64,000 nucleotides of DNA from Mucilaginibacter pankratovii (GTDB taxonomy: Bacteria > Bacteroidota > Bacteroidia > Sphingobacteriales > Sphingobacteriaceae). Position numbers and translations under genes: made by a program. Each line of letters starts with the position of its first letter. Within the stretch, counting starts at the first letter, position 1. The stretch covers positions 1-64,000 of the forward strand of contig NZ_JACWMY010000021.1 of assembly GCF_014773265.1 (NCBI RefSeq). Reading direction: 5' to 3'. Shown here piece after piece: positions 43,655-51,955 of the stretch. The notes under the pieces are model-generated. The model worked only from the letters and a program-made list of their open reading frames with translations. It was not told where the DNA came from and searched no databases.

Positions 43655-44131
43655 ATGAAAAACATACCAACCTTGTACGACTGGGTGGGCGGTAATGAGA
43701 CTTTAGAAAACCTCACCAAAGTTTTTTACGATAAAGTTTTGCGGGATGATCTGCTGGAGCCGTTGTTTAAAAACATGTCGGCAGCGCATACCAAATACGT
43801 GGCGCATTTTATAGGCGAAGTGTTTGGCGGTCCGCCCCTATATACGCAGGGCGATGAGGGCAGCCACTCCAAAATGGTAGCGCACCACATAGGTAAGCTA
43901 CTGAGCGAAGAGCAGCGCCAACGCTGGATAGCCCTGTTGCTGCAAAGCGTGGATGAACTGCAACTGGCCGACGACCCGGAGTTCCGCTCGGCATTGGTAG
44001 CTTACCTGGAATGGGGTAGCCGTATTGCCGTCATCAATTCAAAACTAACCGATAACCCTTTACAGCAGGATGCACCAATGCCCAAATGGGGTTGGGGCGT
44101 ACCCGGCGGGCCTTATATACCAGAAGCATGA
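43655..44131 (+). CDS. Group II truncated haemoglobin
   Basis: This is a 158-residue protein with the truncated-globin pattern: TLYDWVGGNETLENLTKVFYDKV, MSAAHTKYVAHFIGEVFGGP and HSKMVAHHIGKLLSEEQRQRW (proximal His likely 78). The conserved Trp in the G helix (QRQRWIALLLQ) marks group II. It binds O2, NO or CO at haem. A C-terminal extension (about 140-158, ending WGWGVPGGPYIPEA) is unusual. Its stop overlaps the start of the sensor-kinase gene (ATGA), which suggests that it supplies a gas or redox signal to that kinase. Confidence 0.92.
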   Translation: MKNIPTLYDWVGGNETLENLTKVFYDKVLRDDLLEPLFKNMSAAHTKYVAHFIGEVFGGPPLYTQGDEGSHSKMVAHHIGKLLSEEQRQRWIALLLQSVDELQLADDPEFRSALVAYLEWGSRIAVINSKLTDNPLQQDAPMPKWGWGVPGGPYIPEA

Positions 44132-45531
44132 GCGAGTTAACCTTAGAAGAATTAAAAGCCATACCCGTACTAAGCGAGGTGCCCGATGAGCAACTGCAAT
44201 GGTTTTTGGATAATGGCGAAATAGTAGAGATGGAAGAAGGCCAGCGCGTATTTGAAGTGGGCGAACCCGTAAACATGACCTCCATAGTATTAGAGGGTCG
44301 CATACGTATATGTGTAATGCAGAACGGAAAATTCCGCGAGATAGCGGTTATCCGCGAGCAGGGCATTACGGGCTACCTGCCATTCTCCCGGGCCAAGAAA
44401 ACGCCGGGTTTTGGCGAATGCACCAAAAGAGGACGTATTTTTAGGGTGCCGGCCGAAAAGATAAAAGAAGCAACCCAACTCCATTACGAATTGACAGAAG
44501 CGCTGGTACATACCATGACCAGCCGCATCCGCGATTTTACATCGCTACAGCAGCAGAACGAAAAAATGTTTGCTTTGGGTAAACTATCCGCAGGGCTGGC
44601 GCACGAGTTGAATAACCCGGCGGCAGCCATCAGCAGGGGTGCATCGTCATTAAATGCACAGATCCAAAACCTGCCGGCCATGTTTAAGGCGATAGTAAGC
44701 CTGAACATGACACCCGAAAAAGTTGATACTATTAACGAGTTACTGGTTACCCGCGCCAACCAAACCGACAGGCCGGTACTAAGCATGATGGATAAGGCCG
44801 ACCGCGAGGATGACCTGGCCGACTGGCTGATGGACCATGAAATAAAAAAGCTGGAATTTGCTGAAAACCTGGTCGACTTTGATTTTAAGCCGGAGGACCT
44901 GGACCACATGAACGCCTGTACACCGGTTTCGCAGCAGTTGGAGATCGTATTGGCATGGGTGAATAATTATTTGTTGGCCAGCAAAATGATAGCCGATATA
45001 AAGGAGTCATCGCAGCGGGTATCGCAACTGGTAAACTCGGTAAAGAATTTTACGCACATGGACAGGGACGGCGATAAGCAATTGCTGGATATTCACACCG
45101 GCATCCGCAATACCCTTACTATGTTGGATTATAAATTAAAGAAAGGCAATGTTAAATTAGTCGAAAATTTTGACCTGAACCTGCCGCAGGTAAAAGCCAT
45201 GGCCGGCGAACTGAACCAAGTTTGGACAAACGTGATTGATAACGCCATCGACGCCATGGAAGTAAACGGCGGCGGTACGCTGGAAATAGAAACCCGGCAG
45301 GATAGGCAGTTTGTGCAGATTACGATAAAAGACAATGGCCCCGGCATACCCGAGGAACTGCAGTCGCAGATCTTCGACCCGTTTTTTACAACCAAGGATA
45401 TGGGCAAAGGCACAGGACTGGGGCTGGACGTGGTTACCCGCATTATCCGCCAGCATAACGGCACGGTAAAAGTGCACTCGGTACCTGGGAGCACCGAATT
45501 TGTGATCTGCTTCCCTATTAATGATGATTAA
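44128..45531 (+). CDS. Cyclic-nucleotide-domain sensor histidine kinase
   Basis: This is a 467-residue protein from the ATG at 44128, inside the globin stop (ATGA). An earlier in-frame ATG at 44086 lies within the globin gene and is rejected. The N-terminal cNMP-binding/Crp-like domain (about 10-130) has ELKAIPVLSEVPDEQLQWFLDNG and EIVEMEEGQRVFEVGEP. The kinase domain has GKLSAGLAHELNNPAAAISRG (His159), and the ATPase has VIDNAIDAMEV, DNGPGIPEE and GKGTGLGLDV. It is soluble, with no membrane helix. The response-regulator fusion follows 18 bases later. Autophosphorylation is expected to respond to the globin or a nucleotide ligand (inferred). Confidence 0.9.
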   Translation: MSELTLEELKAIPVLSEVPDEQLQWFLDNGEIVEMEEGQRVFEVGEPVNMTSIVLEGRIRICVMQNGKFREIAVIREQGITGYLPFSRAKKTPGFGECTKRGRIFRVPAEKIKEATQLHYELTEALVHTMTSRIRDFTSLQQQNEKMFALGKLSAGLAHELNNPAAAISRGASSLNAQIQNLPAMFKAIVSLNMTPEKVDTINELLVTRANQTDRPVLSMMDKADREDDLADWLMDHEIKKLEFAENLVDFDFKPEDLDHMNACTPVSQQLEIVLAWVNNYLLASKMIADIKESSQRVSQLVNSVKNFTHMDRDGDKQLLDIHTGIRNTLTMLDYKLKKGNVKLVENFDLNLPQVKAMAGELNQVWTNVIDNAIDAMEVNGGGTLEIETRQDRQFVQITIKDNGPGIPEELQSQIFDPFFTTKDMGKGTGLGLDVVTRIIRQHNGTVKVHSVPGSTEFVICFPINDD

Positions 45532-45549
45532 TTAAGATTTTAAAACAAC

Positions 45550-47208
45550 ATGGACCAACCTATCATATTTGCTATTGACGACGACCCGCAGGTATTGCGG
45601 GCCATAACGCGCGACCTGAAGAATCATTATCGGCAGGACTATCGCATCCTAAGCACCACATCGGTGAAAGAGGCATTAGACAGCCTTTTGGAGTTAAAGA
45701 ACAAAGGCGAAGTAGTGGCAATGTTTGTATCAGACCAACGCATGCCCGAGATGGAAGGCGTAGACTTCTTGTGCAAAGCCATGAATTTTTTCCCGAACGC
45801 GAAGCGTGTTTTGCTTACTGCTTACGCCGATACTGAGGCTGCTATTAAAGCTATAAACGATGTAAAGCTTGATTATTACCTCACCAAACCCTGGGACCCA
45901 CCCGAAGAAAAACTATACCCGCTGATAACCGATATGCTGGAAGACTGGCAAGGCAATTACCGGCCCGACTTTAAGGGTATCAAAGTGATCGGCTACCAGT
46001 TTTCGCCCAAATCGCACGACATTAAGGAGTTCCTGTCGGGCTACTTGGTGCCTTATTTATGGCTGGATGCAAACTCAGAGGAGGCCAAAAAGTTATCCGG
46101 TTTAAATAAACTGGATGCCAAAGACTTGCCCGCCATTATTTTCGCGGACGGTACCGTGCTTAAAACACCGGCTGTAAAAGATATTGCAGCTAAGATAGGG
46201 CTGAGCCAATCGGCGAAAAACGAACTGTATGACGTGGTAATTATTGGTGCCGGGCCGGCTGGCTTGGCGGCGTCGGTTTATGGCTCGTCCGAGGGTTTAA
46301 AAACTTTATTGATAGAACGCAAAGCACCCGGTGGCCAGGCGGGCACCAGTTCGCGGATTGAGAATTACCTTGGTTTCCCGGCGGGTTTAAGCGGCGCTGA
46401 TCTTACGCGCAGGGCGATTACGCAGTCTACCCGCTTTGGTACAGATTTTTTGTCGCCGCAATCGGTAAAAGAAATCAAACTGAAGGATAATTATAAAACC
46501 ATAGTAATGGATGATAATTCCGAGGTACTTACCAAATCGGTGGTTATTACCACCGGCGTTGATTATCGCCAGCTAACAACCCCGGGCATCGAGCAATTCA
46601 CCGGGGCTGGTATTTACTACGGCGCGGCGATGACGGAGGCTGCATCCTGCAAGGATGCCAATGTATATATTGTAGGCGGAGGTAACTCTGCCGGCCAGGG
46701 GGCTATGTACCTCTCTAAATTCGCCCGGCATGTTTATATTTTGATCAGAAAGGAGAGTTTGGCGGCTACCATGTCGTCATACCTTATCGACCAGATAGAC
46801 GGCGTGAGCAACATCACCCTGATGCCTTGCAGCGAAATTATGGAGGCAAAAGGCGAAAACCGTTTACAGCAACTGATAATACAAAACCTCGATACAAAGG
46901 AAAGCAATACAGTTGATGCTGATGCGCTTTACATTTTTATAGGAGCTAAACCCTTCACCGAATGGCTGGGCAAGGCTGTTATAAAAAATGACCGCGGCTT
47001 TGTAGAAACCGGCCGCGATTTGAATACCTGCCAGGATTTTGAAAAGATCTGGAAATCTAAACGCGACCCCTACTTGCTGGAGACCAGTATCCCCGGCATA
47101 TTCGCGGCCGGCGATGTACGCGCCGGGGCCATGAACCGGGTTGCCTCAGCGGTGGGCGAGGGCTCTATGGCTATCAGCTTTGTGCATAAGTATTTGAGCG
47201 AGATATAG
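45550..47208 (+). CDS. Receiver / thioredoxin-like / thioredoxin-reductase-like fusion
   Basis: This is a 552-residue protein. The receiver domain (1-125) has Asp62 (VSDQRMP), Thr/Ala in LLTAYAD and Lys in LTKPWD. About 140-215 resembles a glutaredoxin/thioredoxin fold (KVIGYQFSPKSHDIKEFL, DLPAIIFADGT), but the CxxC position reads SPKS. The rest is a thioredoxin-reductase-type flavoprotein: GAGPAG (233-238), GGQAGTSSRIENYLGFP, VGGGNSAGQG for NAD(P)H and IFAAGDVRAGAMNR. The usual CATC redox pair is replaced by AMTEAASC, so thioredoxin reduction by the normal route is unlikely. Phosphorylation by the adjacent kinase may control flavin activity. Confidence 0.88.
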   Translation: MDQPIIFAIDDDPQVLRAITRDLKNHYRQDYRILSTTSVKEALDSLLELKNKGEVVAMFVSDQRMPEMEGVDFLCKAMNFFPNAKRVLLTAYADTEAAIKAINDVKLDYYLTKPWDPPEEKLYPLITDMLEDWQGNYRPDFKGIKVIGYQFSPKSHDIKEFLSGYLVPYLWLDANSEEAKKLSGLNKLDAKDLPAIIFADGTVLKTPAVKDIAAKIGLSQSAKNELYDVVIIGAGPAGLAASVYGSSEGLKTLLIERKAPGGQAGTSSRIENYLGFPAGLSGADLTRRAITQSTRFGTDFLSPQSVKEIKLKDNYKTIVMDDNSEVLTKSVVITTGVDYRQLTTPGIEQFTGAGIYYGAAMTEAASCKDANVYIVGGGNSAGQGAMYLSKFARHVYILIRKESLAATMSSYLIDQIDGVSNITLMPCSEIMEAKGENRLQQLIIQNLDTKESNTVDADALYIFIGAKPFTEWLGKAVIKNDRGFVETGRDLNTCQDFEKIWKSKRDPYLLETSIPGIFAAGDVRAGAMNRVASAVGEGSMAISFVHKYLSEI

Positions 47209-47602
47209 GATAATCCCAGGAGCTTTTATTGCGCCGAATGATGAATCTAAATAAAAATGTCCCATTAATGGGGCATTTTTATTTAGCGGGTTTTTGTATT
47301 AAACTTTCCTGGTTAAACGGCGTTATTATGGAGCTAAAACATGGCAATTACGGCCTACATATAATTATAAACTTTTAGAAGATCCCCAGGCTGCTTTTTA
47401 ACGGATAATTAAGCAGACAGTATTTTGCAGAAATTATCATGCTTTTTGGCAGTTATATTTTAAATTAATACAAAACTTGCATTAATTACCTTATTTTTTT
47501 CATAATTTACCAAAAAATATACTGCTTTAATGCGTTTATTGATTATACTTACAATCTTATAAACCATTTCAGCGACAATTCAGGCAACAAGGGGGAGTTT
47601 TT
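47209..47602. other. Intergenic region before the Anbu operon
   Basis: It contains the terminator of the haemoglobin operon (47249-47284). An AT-rich stretch of about 280 bases follows, which should hold the promoter of the Anbu operon. No promoter sequence can be chosen with confidence and no gene is seen. Confidence 0.6.
47249..47284 (+). terminator. Intrinsic terminator of the haemoglobin operon
   Basis: AAATAAAAATG-t-CCC ... GGG-g-CATTTTTATTT forms a long hairpin with an ATTAAT-type loop, with T-rich sequence in the right arm. It lies 40 bases after the reductase-fusion stop codon. Confidence 0.8.
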
Positions 47603-49051
47603 ATGTACCAATCGCAGCATTTTGACAAATACAATCTAATTAATGGCGTATGGGACGAAATGTACAATCAAAACAGCATTGTTCGCGACCATTATCAAAA
47701 AGTAATTGAATATCTGGCCAACGAATCGCCGGATGATCTCAATAAAAAAGAAGAACTGGCCAAAAGGCTTTTCATGACCCAGGGGATCACCTTTACCGTT
47801 TATAATAGCGGAGAGGGCATCGAAAAGATCTTTCCGTTTGATATTATTCCGCGCATCATCACTGCTGCAGAATGGGCCTTTGTGGAGAAAGGCATAAAGC
47901 AGCGCCTTACCGCGCTCAACTTATTCCTGAAAGACATTTATCACAACCAGTTCATCATAAAGGACGGCATTGTACCGATAGATATTATCTACTCCTGCCC
48001 GCATTTTCTGCGCGAAATGTACCAGCTGGACGTGCCCTATGACGTTTATGTGCATATCGCCGGCATCGATCTGATCCGCGATCACGACGGTACTTTTTAC
48101 GTGCTGGAAGATAATCTGCGCACCCCATCGGGCGTAAGCTATATGCTGGAGAACCGCGAGATAACCAAACGCCTGTTTCCCGATCTGCTGCCGAACTGTA
48201 ATGTACGCAGCGTTACCGAATACCCGTCAATCCTGTATAAAAACCTGTTATCGCTTTCGCCGAGGCAGATAAGTAACCCCACAATTGTATTGCTGAGTCC
48301 GGGTATTTATAACTCGGCCTACTTTGAGCATACCACCCTTGCGCGTTTAATGGGCGTGGAATTGGTAGAAGGCCGGGATTTGGTAGTGAACAACCACAAA
48401 GTGTACATGAAAACCACTACGGGTTTACAACAAATAGATGTAATTTACCGCCGCGTGGATGATGAGTTTTTAGATCCGCTGGTGTTTAACCCGAACAGCG
48501 TATTGGGCGTAGCCGGGTTGATGGGCGCGTATCGTAAAGGCAATGTGGCCATTGTAAACGCGATAGGCAATGGTGTAGCAGATGATAAGGCAACGTATAT
48601 TTACGTGCCCGATATGATCAAATATTACCTTAACGAAGAGCCGATACTAAAGAACGTGCCTACCCATCGCCTGAGCGACCCGGACGAGCGCGAGCACGTT
48701 TTCAAAAACATCAACACAATGGTGGTTAAGAAAACCAACGGCAGCGGCGGTTACGGTATGCTGATGGGCCATGCATCTACAGAGGAAGAAATTGAAGATT
48801 ACAAAGCGGAGATACTAAAGGCCCCGCGGGATTTTATCGCGCAGCCAACCATCAGCCTTTCGGCGGCACCCTGTTATATTGGCGGTGTGTTACAGCCACG
48901 GAGGATCGACCTTCGCCCATACGCCTTATGCGGCCCGGATGGCATCGAAATAGTGCCCGGTGGTTTAACCCGTGTGGCACTAACCGAAGGCTCGCTGGTA
49001 GTAAATAGCTCGCAGGGCGGGGGAAGTAAGGATACATGGGTGCTTTCTTAA
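47603..49051 (+). CDS. Circularly permuted ATP-grasp protein (Anbu operon)
   Basis: This is a 482-residue protein with the CP-ATP-grasp pattern (DUF404/407 type). Motifs include LFMTQGITFTVYNSGEGIEKIFPFDIIPR, DGTFYVLEDNLRTPSGVSYMLENR, YRRVDDEFLDPL, VKKTNGSGGYGMLMG and GGGSKDTWVLS. These enzymes are predicted amidoligases that add an amino acid or peptide tag. In many bacteria they are encoded with alpha-E, transglutaminase and Anbu proteins. The first two of these follow here on the same strand. A cytoplasmic peptide-synthesis role is inferred from earlier comparative work on such operons. Confidence 0.92.
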   Translation: MYQSQHFDKYNLINGVWDEMYNQNSIVRDHYQKVIEYLANESPDDLNKKEELAKRLFMTQGITFTVYNSGEGIEKIFPFDIIPRIITAAEWAFVEKGIKQRLTALNLFLKDIYHNQFIIKDGIVPIDIIYSCPHFLREMYQLDVPYDVYVHIAGIDLIRDHDGTFYVLEDNLRTPSGVSYMLENREITKRLFPDLLPNCNVRSVTEYPSILYKNLLSLSPRQISNPTIVLLSPGIYNSAYFEHTTLARLMGVELVEGRDLVVNNHKVYMKTTTGLQQIDVIYRRVDDEFLDPLVFNPNSVLGVAGLMGAYRKGNVAIVNAIGNGVADDKATYIYVPDMIKYYLNEEPILKNVPTHRLSDPDEREHVFKNINTMVVKKTNGSGGYGMLMGHASTEEEIEDYKAEILKAPRDFIAQPTISLSAAPCYIGGVLQPRRIDLRPYALCGPDGIEIVPGGLTRVALTEGSLVVNSSQGGGSKDTWVLS

Positions 49052-49090
49052 AAGAGGCAAGAGATAAGAAGCAAGAATCAAGACAAAAAA

Positions 49091-49172
49091 AAATCCGAAA
49101 TTGAAAACTCGATATTCGAAATCAAAGGATCAATATAAATCCGAGATCGAAAATTCGACATCCGAAATAAAG
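49091..49172. repeat. Tandem imperfect direct repeat (two ~36-bp copies)
   Basis: Two copies (49091-49127 and 49137-49172) both begin AAATCCGA and share most positions of a GAAAxxTCGAxATxCGAAAT core. They fill the gap between the ATP-grasp and alpha-E genes. The sequence is also rich in TCGA-type half-palindromes. Confidence 0.7.
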
Positions 49173-49177
49173 AAATT

Positions 49178-50113
49178 ATGTTAAGCAGGGTAGCAGCAAG
49201 TTTTTATTGGTTAAGCCGGTATATTGAAAGGAGTGACGGGATCTTGAGGATGCTTAAGATCAACTATAACTCCTCGCAGGATTCTACCGAGGGGTTTACA
49301 TGGGCGCCCGTTATCCGTGTTTTTTCGGGCCTGGATGAGGAGTTGGAGGCGAAATTGGGCAACGATAGCCGTACGATCTTACGTTATATGGTTACCGATA
49401 AAAGTAACCAGAACTCCATCCTCAACATCATCACCTTCGCGCGTGAAAACGCCCGCAGTGTGCAGGAGCATATCCCGAAGGATCTTTGGCAATGCCTTAA
49501 CGAGTATTACCATACCGTAAAAGATCCCAAGCTGGATATCCGCCTGCAGCGGGAAGACCCGATAACCGTGCTGGATGTTATTATAAAACAGGTAATGCTG
49601 TATTATGGTACCGCCGAAATTACCATGGAGCGCGGCCAGGGACGCAGTTTTATGAATATTGGCAAGTATTTGGAACGGGCGATCCAATCGATAGACATCC
49701 TCGATATCAAATACAAGCCAACCAACACTAACCCAACGCTGCTAACGGATATTACCTACTGGAAGCACCTGCTGTTATCTATAGGCGGTTACGAGCTGTA
49801 CCTGAAAACCTACCGCGACGGGTTAGAAGCGCAGAACGTAATTGAACAGATCATCCTCAACAATGATTTCCCGCGTTCGGTTATCTATTCGGTAAACAAT
49901 ATCCAGCGGTATTTCGACAGGTTGAAGAATAACAGCAATGTGAACGATTACCGCGAGATCTCGTTCCAGATAGGGAAGCTGCAAAGCAACATCAAATACA
50001 GTTCGGTAAAAAGTATTACCAACCAGGGGTTGCACCAGTTTTTAACATTGATAAAAGATGATCTTTATAAAATTGGTAATTCGCTAAACGAATACTACTT
50101 TGCAAACTCCTAA
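49178..50113 (+). CDS. Alpha-E domain protein (Anbu operon)
   Basis: This is a 311-residue, nearly all-helical protein beginning MLSRVAASFYWLSRYIERSDGILRML, the standard alpha-E start. Typical internal motifs are DKSNQNSILNIITFARENARSVQEHIPKDLW and FMNIGKYLERAIQSIDILDIKY. Alpha-E proteins are uncharacterised partners of CP-ATP-grasp enzymes and transglutaminases in Anbu-type operons. There is no signal peptide. The following transglutaminase gene starts 103 bases later, beyond a 23-bp inverted repeat. Confidence 0.92.
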   Translation: MLSRVAASFYWLSRYIERSDGILRMLKINYNSSQDSTEGFTWAPVIRVFSGLDEELEAKLGNDSRTILRYMVTDKSNQNSILNIITFARENARSVQEHIPKDLWQCLNEYYHTVKDPKLDIRLQREDPITVLDVIIKQVMLYYGTAEITMERGQGRSFMNIGKYLERAIQSIDILDIKYKPTNTNPTLLTDITYWKHLLLSIGGYELYLKTYRDGLEAQNVIEQIILNNDFPRSVIYSVNNIQRYFDRLKNNSNVNDYREISFQIGKLQSNIKYSSVKSITNQGLHQFLTLIKDDLYKIGNSLNEYYFANS

Positions 50114-50131
50114 TTTCTAATTTGAAAATGA

Positions 50132-50194
50132 GATGATTTGATGATTTGAAAATGTGCGTATTCCGGTGCTTCATTTTCAAATCATCAAATCATC
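50132..50194. repeat. Perfect 23-bp inverted repeat
   Basis: The arms at 50132-50154 and 50172-50194 are exact complements with a 17-base loop. The sequence is built from ATTTGATG units. It sits between the alpha-E and transglutaminase genes, 22 bases before the latter's start, and could act as a translational or RNA-stability element. Confidence 0.8.
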
Positions 50195-50215
50195 AAATTA
50201 AAACATTGATCGACC

Positions 50216-51202
50216 ATGCCCGAATTTAAGATCCAGCACGTTACCAAATACTCGTACGACAATCTTGTACGAGATAGCGCCAATAAGATCATCCTGTTCC
50301 CGATTGTGGATATTTACCAGGATGTGCTGAAGCACGACCTGATCATCACCGGGCACCCGCAGATAGATACCTATGTAGATTATTATGGTAACGAAGTAGG
50401 CAGTTTTACCTACACCGAGCCGCATAATATGCTGGTGATCAATTCGCAGGTATCGGTAAATACGCATCCGCGCCCTTTGCCAACAGATGAGGTGGATTCG
50501 ATAGCGCAGTGGGACGAGTTATACAGCATTAAATATATTGTTCCCTATATCGATTTTTTAAAGCAGGAATACTTTGAAGGGCTGAGCGAACTGTTCCCGA
50601 TAGTGGAGGGCGAACGCCAAACAAACGATACCCCTTATCGGGCAGCCTTAAAATTTACCGAATACGTTTACAAGAATTTTGAATACATAAAAGGCGTAAC
50701 CACCGTGGAAACCACGCTCGACGAGATCTGGGCGCTTAAAGCCGGTGTTTGCCAGGATTTTGCACACCTGCTAATGGTGATGCTGCGCCTGGTTGGTATC
50801 CCGGCCCGCTACGTTAGCGGTTACATTTGCCCCAACCGCGATGGTATGCGAGGTGAAGGTGCAACCCATGCCTGGGCCGAAGCTTACCTGCCGGGTTACG
50901 GCTGGCTGGGCTTAGACCCTACAAACAATTGTGTAGCAAACGAAATGCACGTGCGCCTGGCCGTGGGCCGTAACTTTAGTGATTGCTCGCCTGTAAAAGG
51001 TGTTTACAAAGGTTCGGCAAGGCACATACTGGAAGTGTCGGTTTCGGTAGGTTACGAAGATGAAAGCAGTTTACCACAGGAAAAAGATATATTTACCGTT
51101 TCAACATTTCCAACGCCCGAAAAAACTACCGTATCACGCAATAGTTATGAAAGGTATATGGAAATAATTCAGCAGCAGCAACAACAGCAGCAGCAGCAAT
51201 AA
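50216..51202 (+). CDS. Transglutaminase-like protein 1 with poly-glutamine tail
   Basis: This is a 328-residue protein. The N-terminal beta domain begins MPEFKIQHVTKYSYDNLVRDSANKII. The transglutaminase core has a catalytic triad: Cys in LKAGVCQDFAHLLMVMLR, His in GATHAWAEAYLPGYG and Asp in WLGLDPTN. The C-terminus is ten consecutive glutamines encoded by CAG/CAA codons (51170-51199). Such proteins form or cleave amide bonds at glutamine or asparagine side chains. It belongs to the Anbu operon. The Anbu gene starts 26 bases downstream. The tail could be a self-substrate or a slippage artefact. Confidence 0.92.
   Translation: MPEFKIQHVTKYSYDNLVRDSANKIILFPIVDIYQDVLKHDLIITGHPQIDTYVDYYGNEVGSFTYTEPHNMLVINSQVSVNTHPRPLPTDEVDSIAQWDELYSIKYIVPYIDFLKQEYFEGLSELFPIVEGERQTNDTPYRAALKFTEYVYKNFEYIKGVTTVETTLDEIWALKAGVCQDFAHLLMVMLRLVGIPARYVSGYICPNRDGMRGEGATHAWAEAYLPGYGWLGLDPTNNCVANEMHVRLAVGRNFSDCSPVKGVYKGSARHILEVSVSVGYEDESSLPQEKDIFTVSTFPTPEKTTVSRNSYERYMEIIQQQQQQQQQQ
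51170..51199 (+). repeat. CAG/CAA microsatellite
   Basis: Ten glutamine codons (CAG x3, CAA x2, CAG x4, CAA) end the first transglutaminase gene just before TAA. Length variation by replication slippage is likely. In-frame changes would only alter the glutamine tail. Confidence 0.9.
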
Positions 51203-51228
51203 ACGGAATTATAAACATATTTTTTAGA

Positions 51229-51951
51229 ATGACTTACTGCTTAGGAATTAAGGTTAAAGAAGGATTAGTAGCTATAGCCGATACCCGCATTACTACAGGG
51301 ACAGATACTACGGTTAAAAAGAAGATCACCATTATTCAAAAAGAGCACTACTCCCTGTTTGTGATGACCAGCGGCTTACGCTCTGTAAGGGATAAAGCCA
51401 TTGTTTATTTTGATGAACTGTTAGATACCGCCGAATTCAGCAAGTTGTACCAGGCCGTAAATGCCTTTGGACAGCAGGTGAGGCGCGTTGCTGATGAGGA
51501 CCGTGAAACTTTGGAAAAGAACGGCTTCAAATTCGACCTCAATACCATTATTGGCGGGCAGTTGAAAGATGACGAGGAGCACAAGCTGTTTTTGCTTTAT
51601 CCCGAGGGGAATTGGGTAGAACTTGGGCTTGGCGCACCTTTTGTAGTGATAGGCAACTCGGGGCATGGTAAGGCAATACTCAACCGGATACTAAACGAAG
51701 ACTCGGACATGAAATTGGCGCTGAAAGCAGGTTTCCTCTCCTTCGACAGTACGCGGGTAAGCAGCAACAATGTAGATTTTCCGATAGATGTGGCGCTGTA
51801 TAAAAAGGATTCTTTTGAAATTGTGGAGCAGCGGTACACACAGCGGGACATGGCAGACATATCGGCCCAGTGGGACGAAGAGTTGAAAAATGCCCTGGTG
51901 AACATTCCGGGCGAATGGATGGATAAAGCGTTTAAAAAAATACCAAAATAG
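51229..51951 (+). CDS. Anbu peptidase (bacterial proteasome homologue)
   Basis: This is a 240-residue protein starting MTYCLGIKVKEGLVAIADTRITTGTD. In Anbu and other proteasome-type Ntn hydrolases the residue after the removed Met (here Thr2) is the nucleophile, and the Asp (ADTR) and Lys (VKKKITII) positions complete the site. The fold includes LFVMTSGLRSVRDKA, GHGKAILNRIL and a C-terminal helix AQWDEELKNALVNIP. Anbu forms open ring-like assemblies in the cytoplasm. It is flanked by two transglutaminase genes and downstream of ATP-grasp and alpha-E genes, the classic Anbu neighbourhood. Confidence 0.93.
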   Translation: MTYCLGIKVKEGLVAIADTRITTGTDTTVKKKITIIQKEHYSLFVMTSGLRSVRDKAIVYFDELLDTAEFSKLYQAVNAFGQQVRRVADEDRETLEKNGFKFDLNTIIGGQLKDDEEHKLFLLYPEGNWVELGLGAPFVVIGNSGHGKAILNRILNEDSDMKLALKAGFLSFDSTRVSSNNVDFPIDVALYKKDSFEIVEQRYTQRDMADISAQWDEELKNALVNIPGEWMDKAFKKIPK

Positions 51952-51955
51952 CACA

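Noticed and set aside
44086..44127. Longer N-terminus for the cNMP-domain kinase
   Set aside because: It lies inside the globin gene. The ATGA overlap at 44128 gives a normal start.
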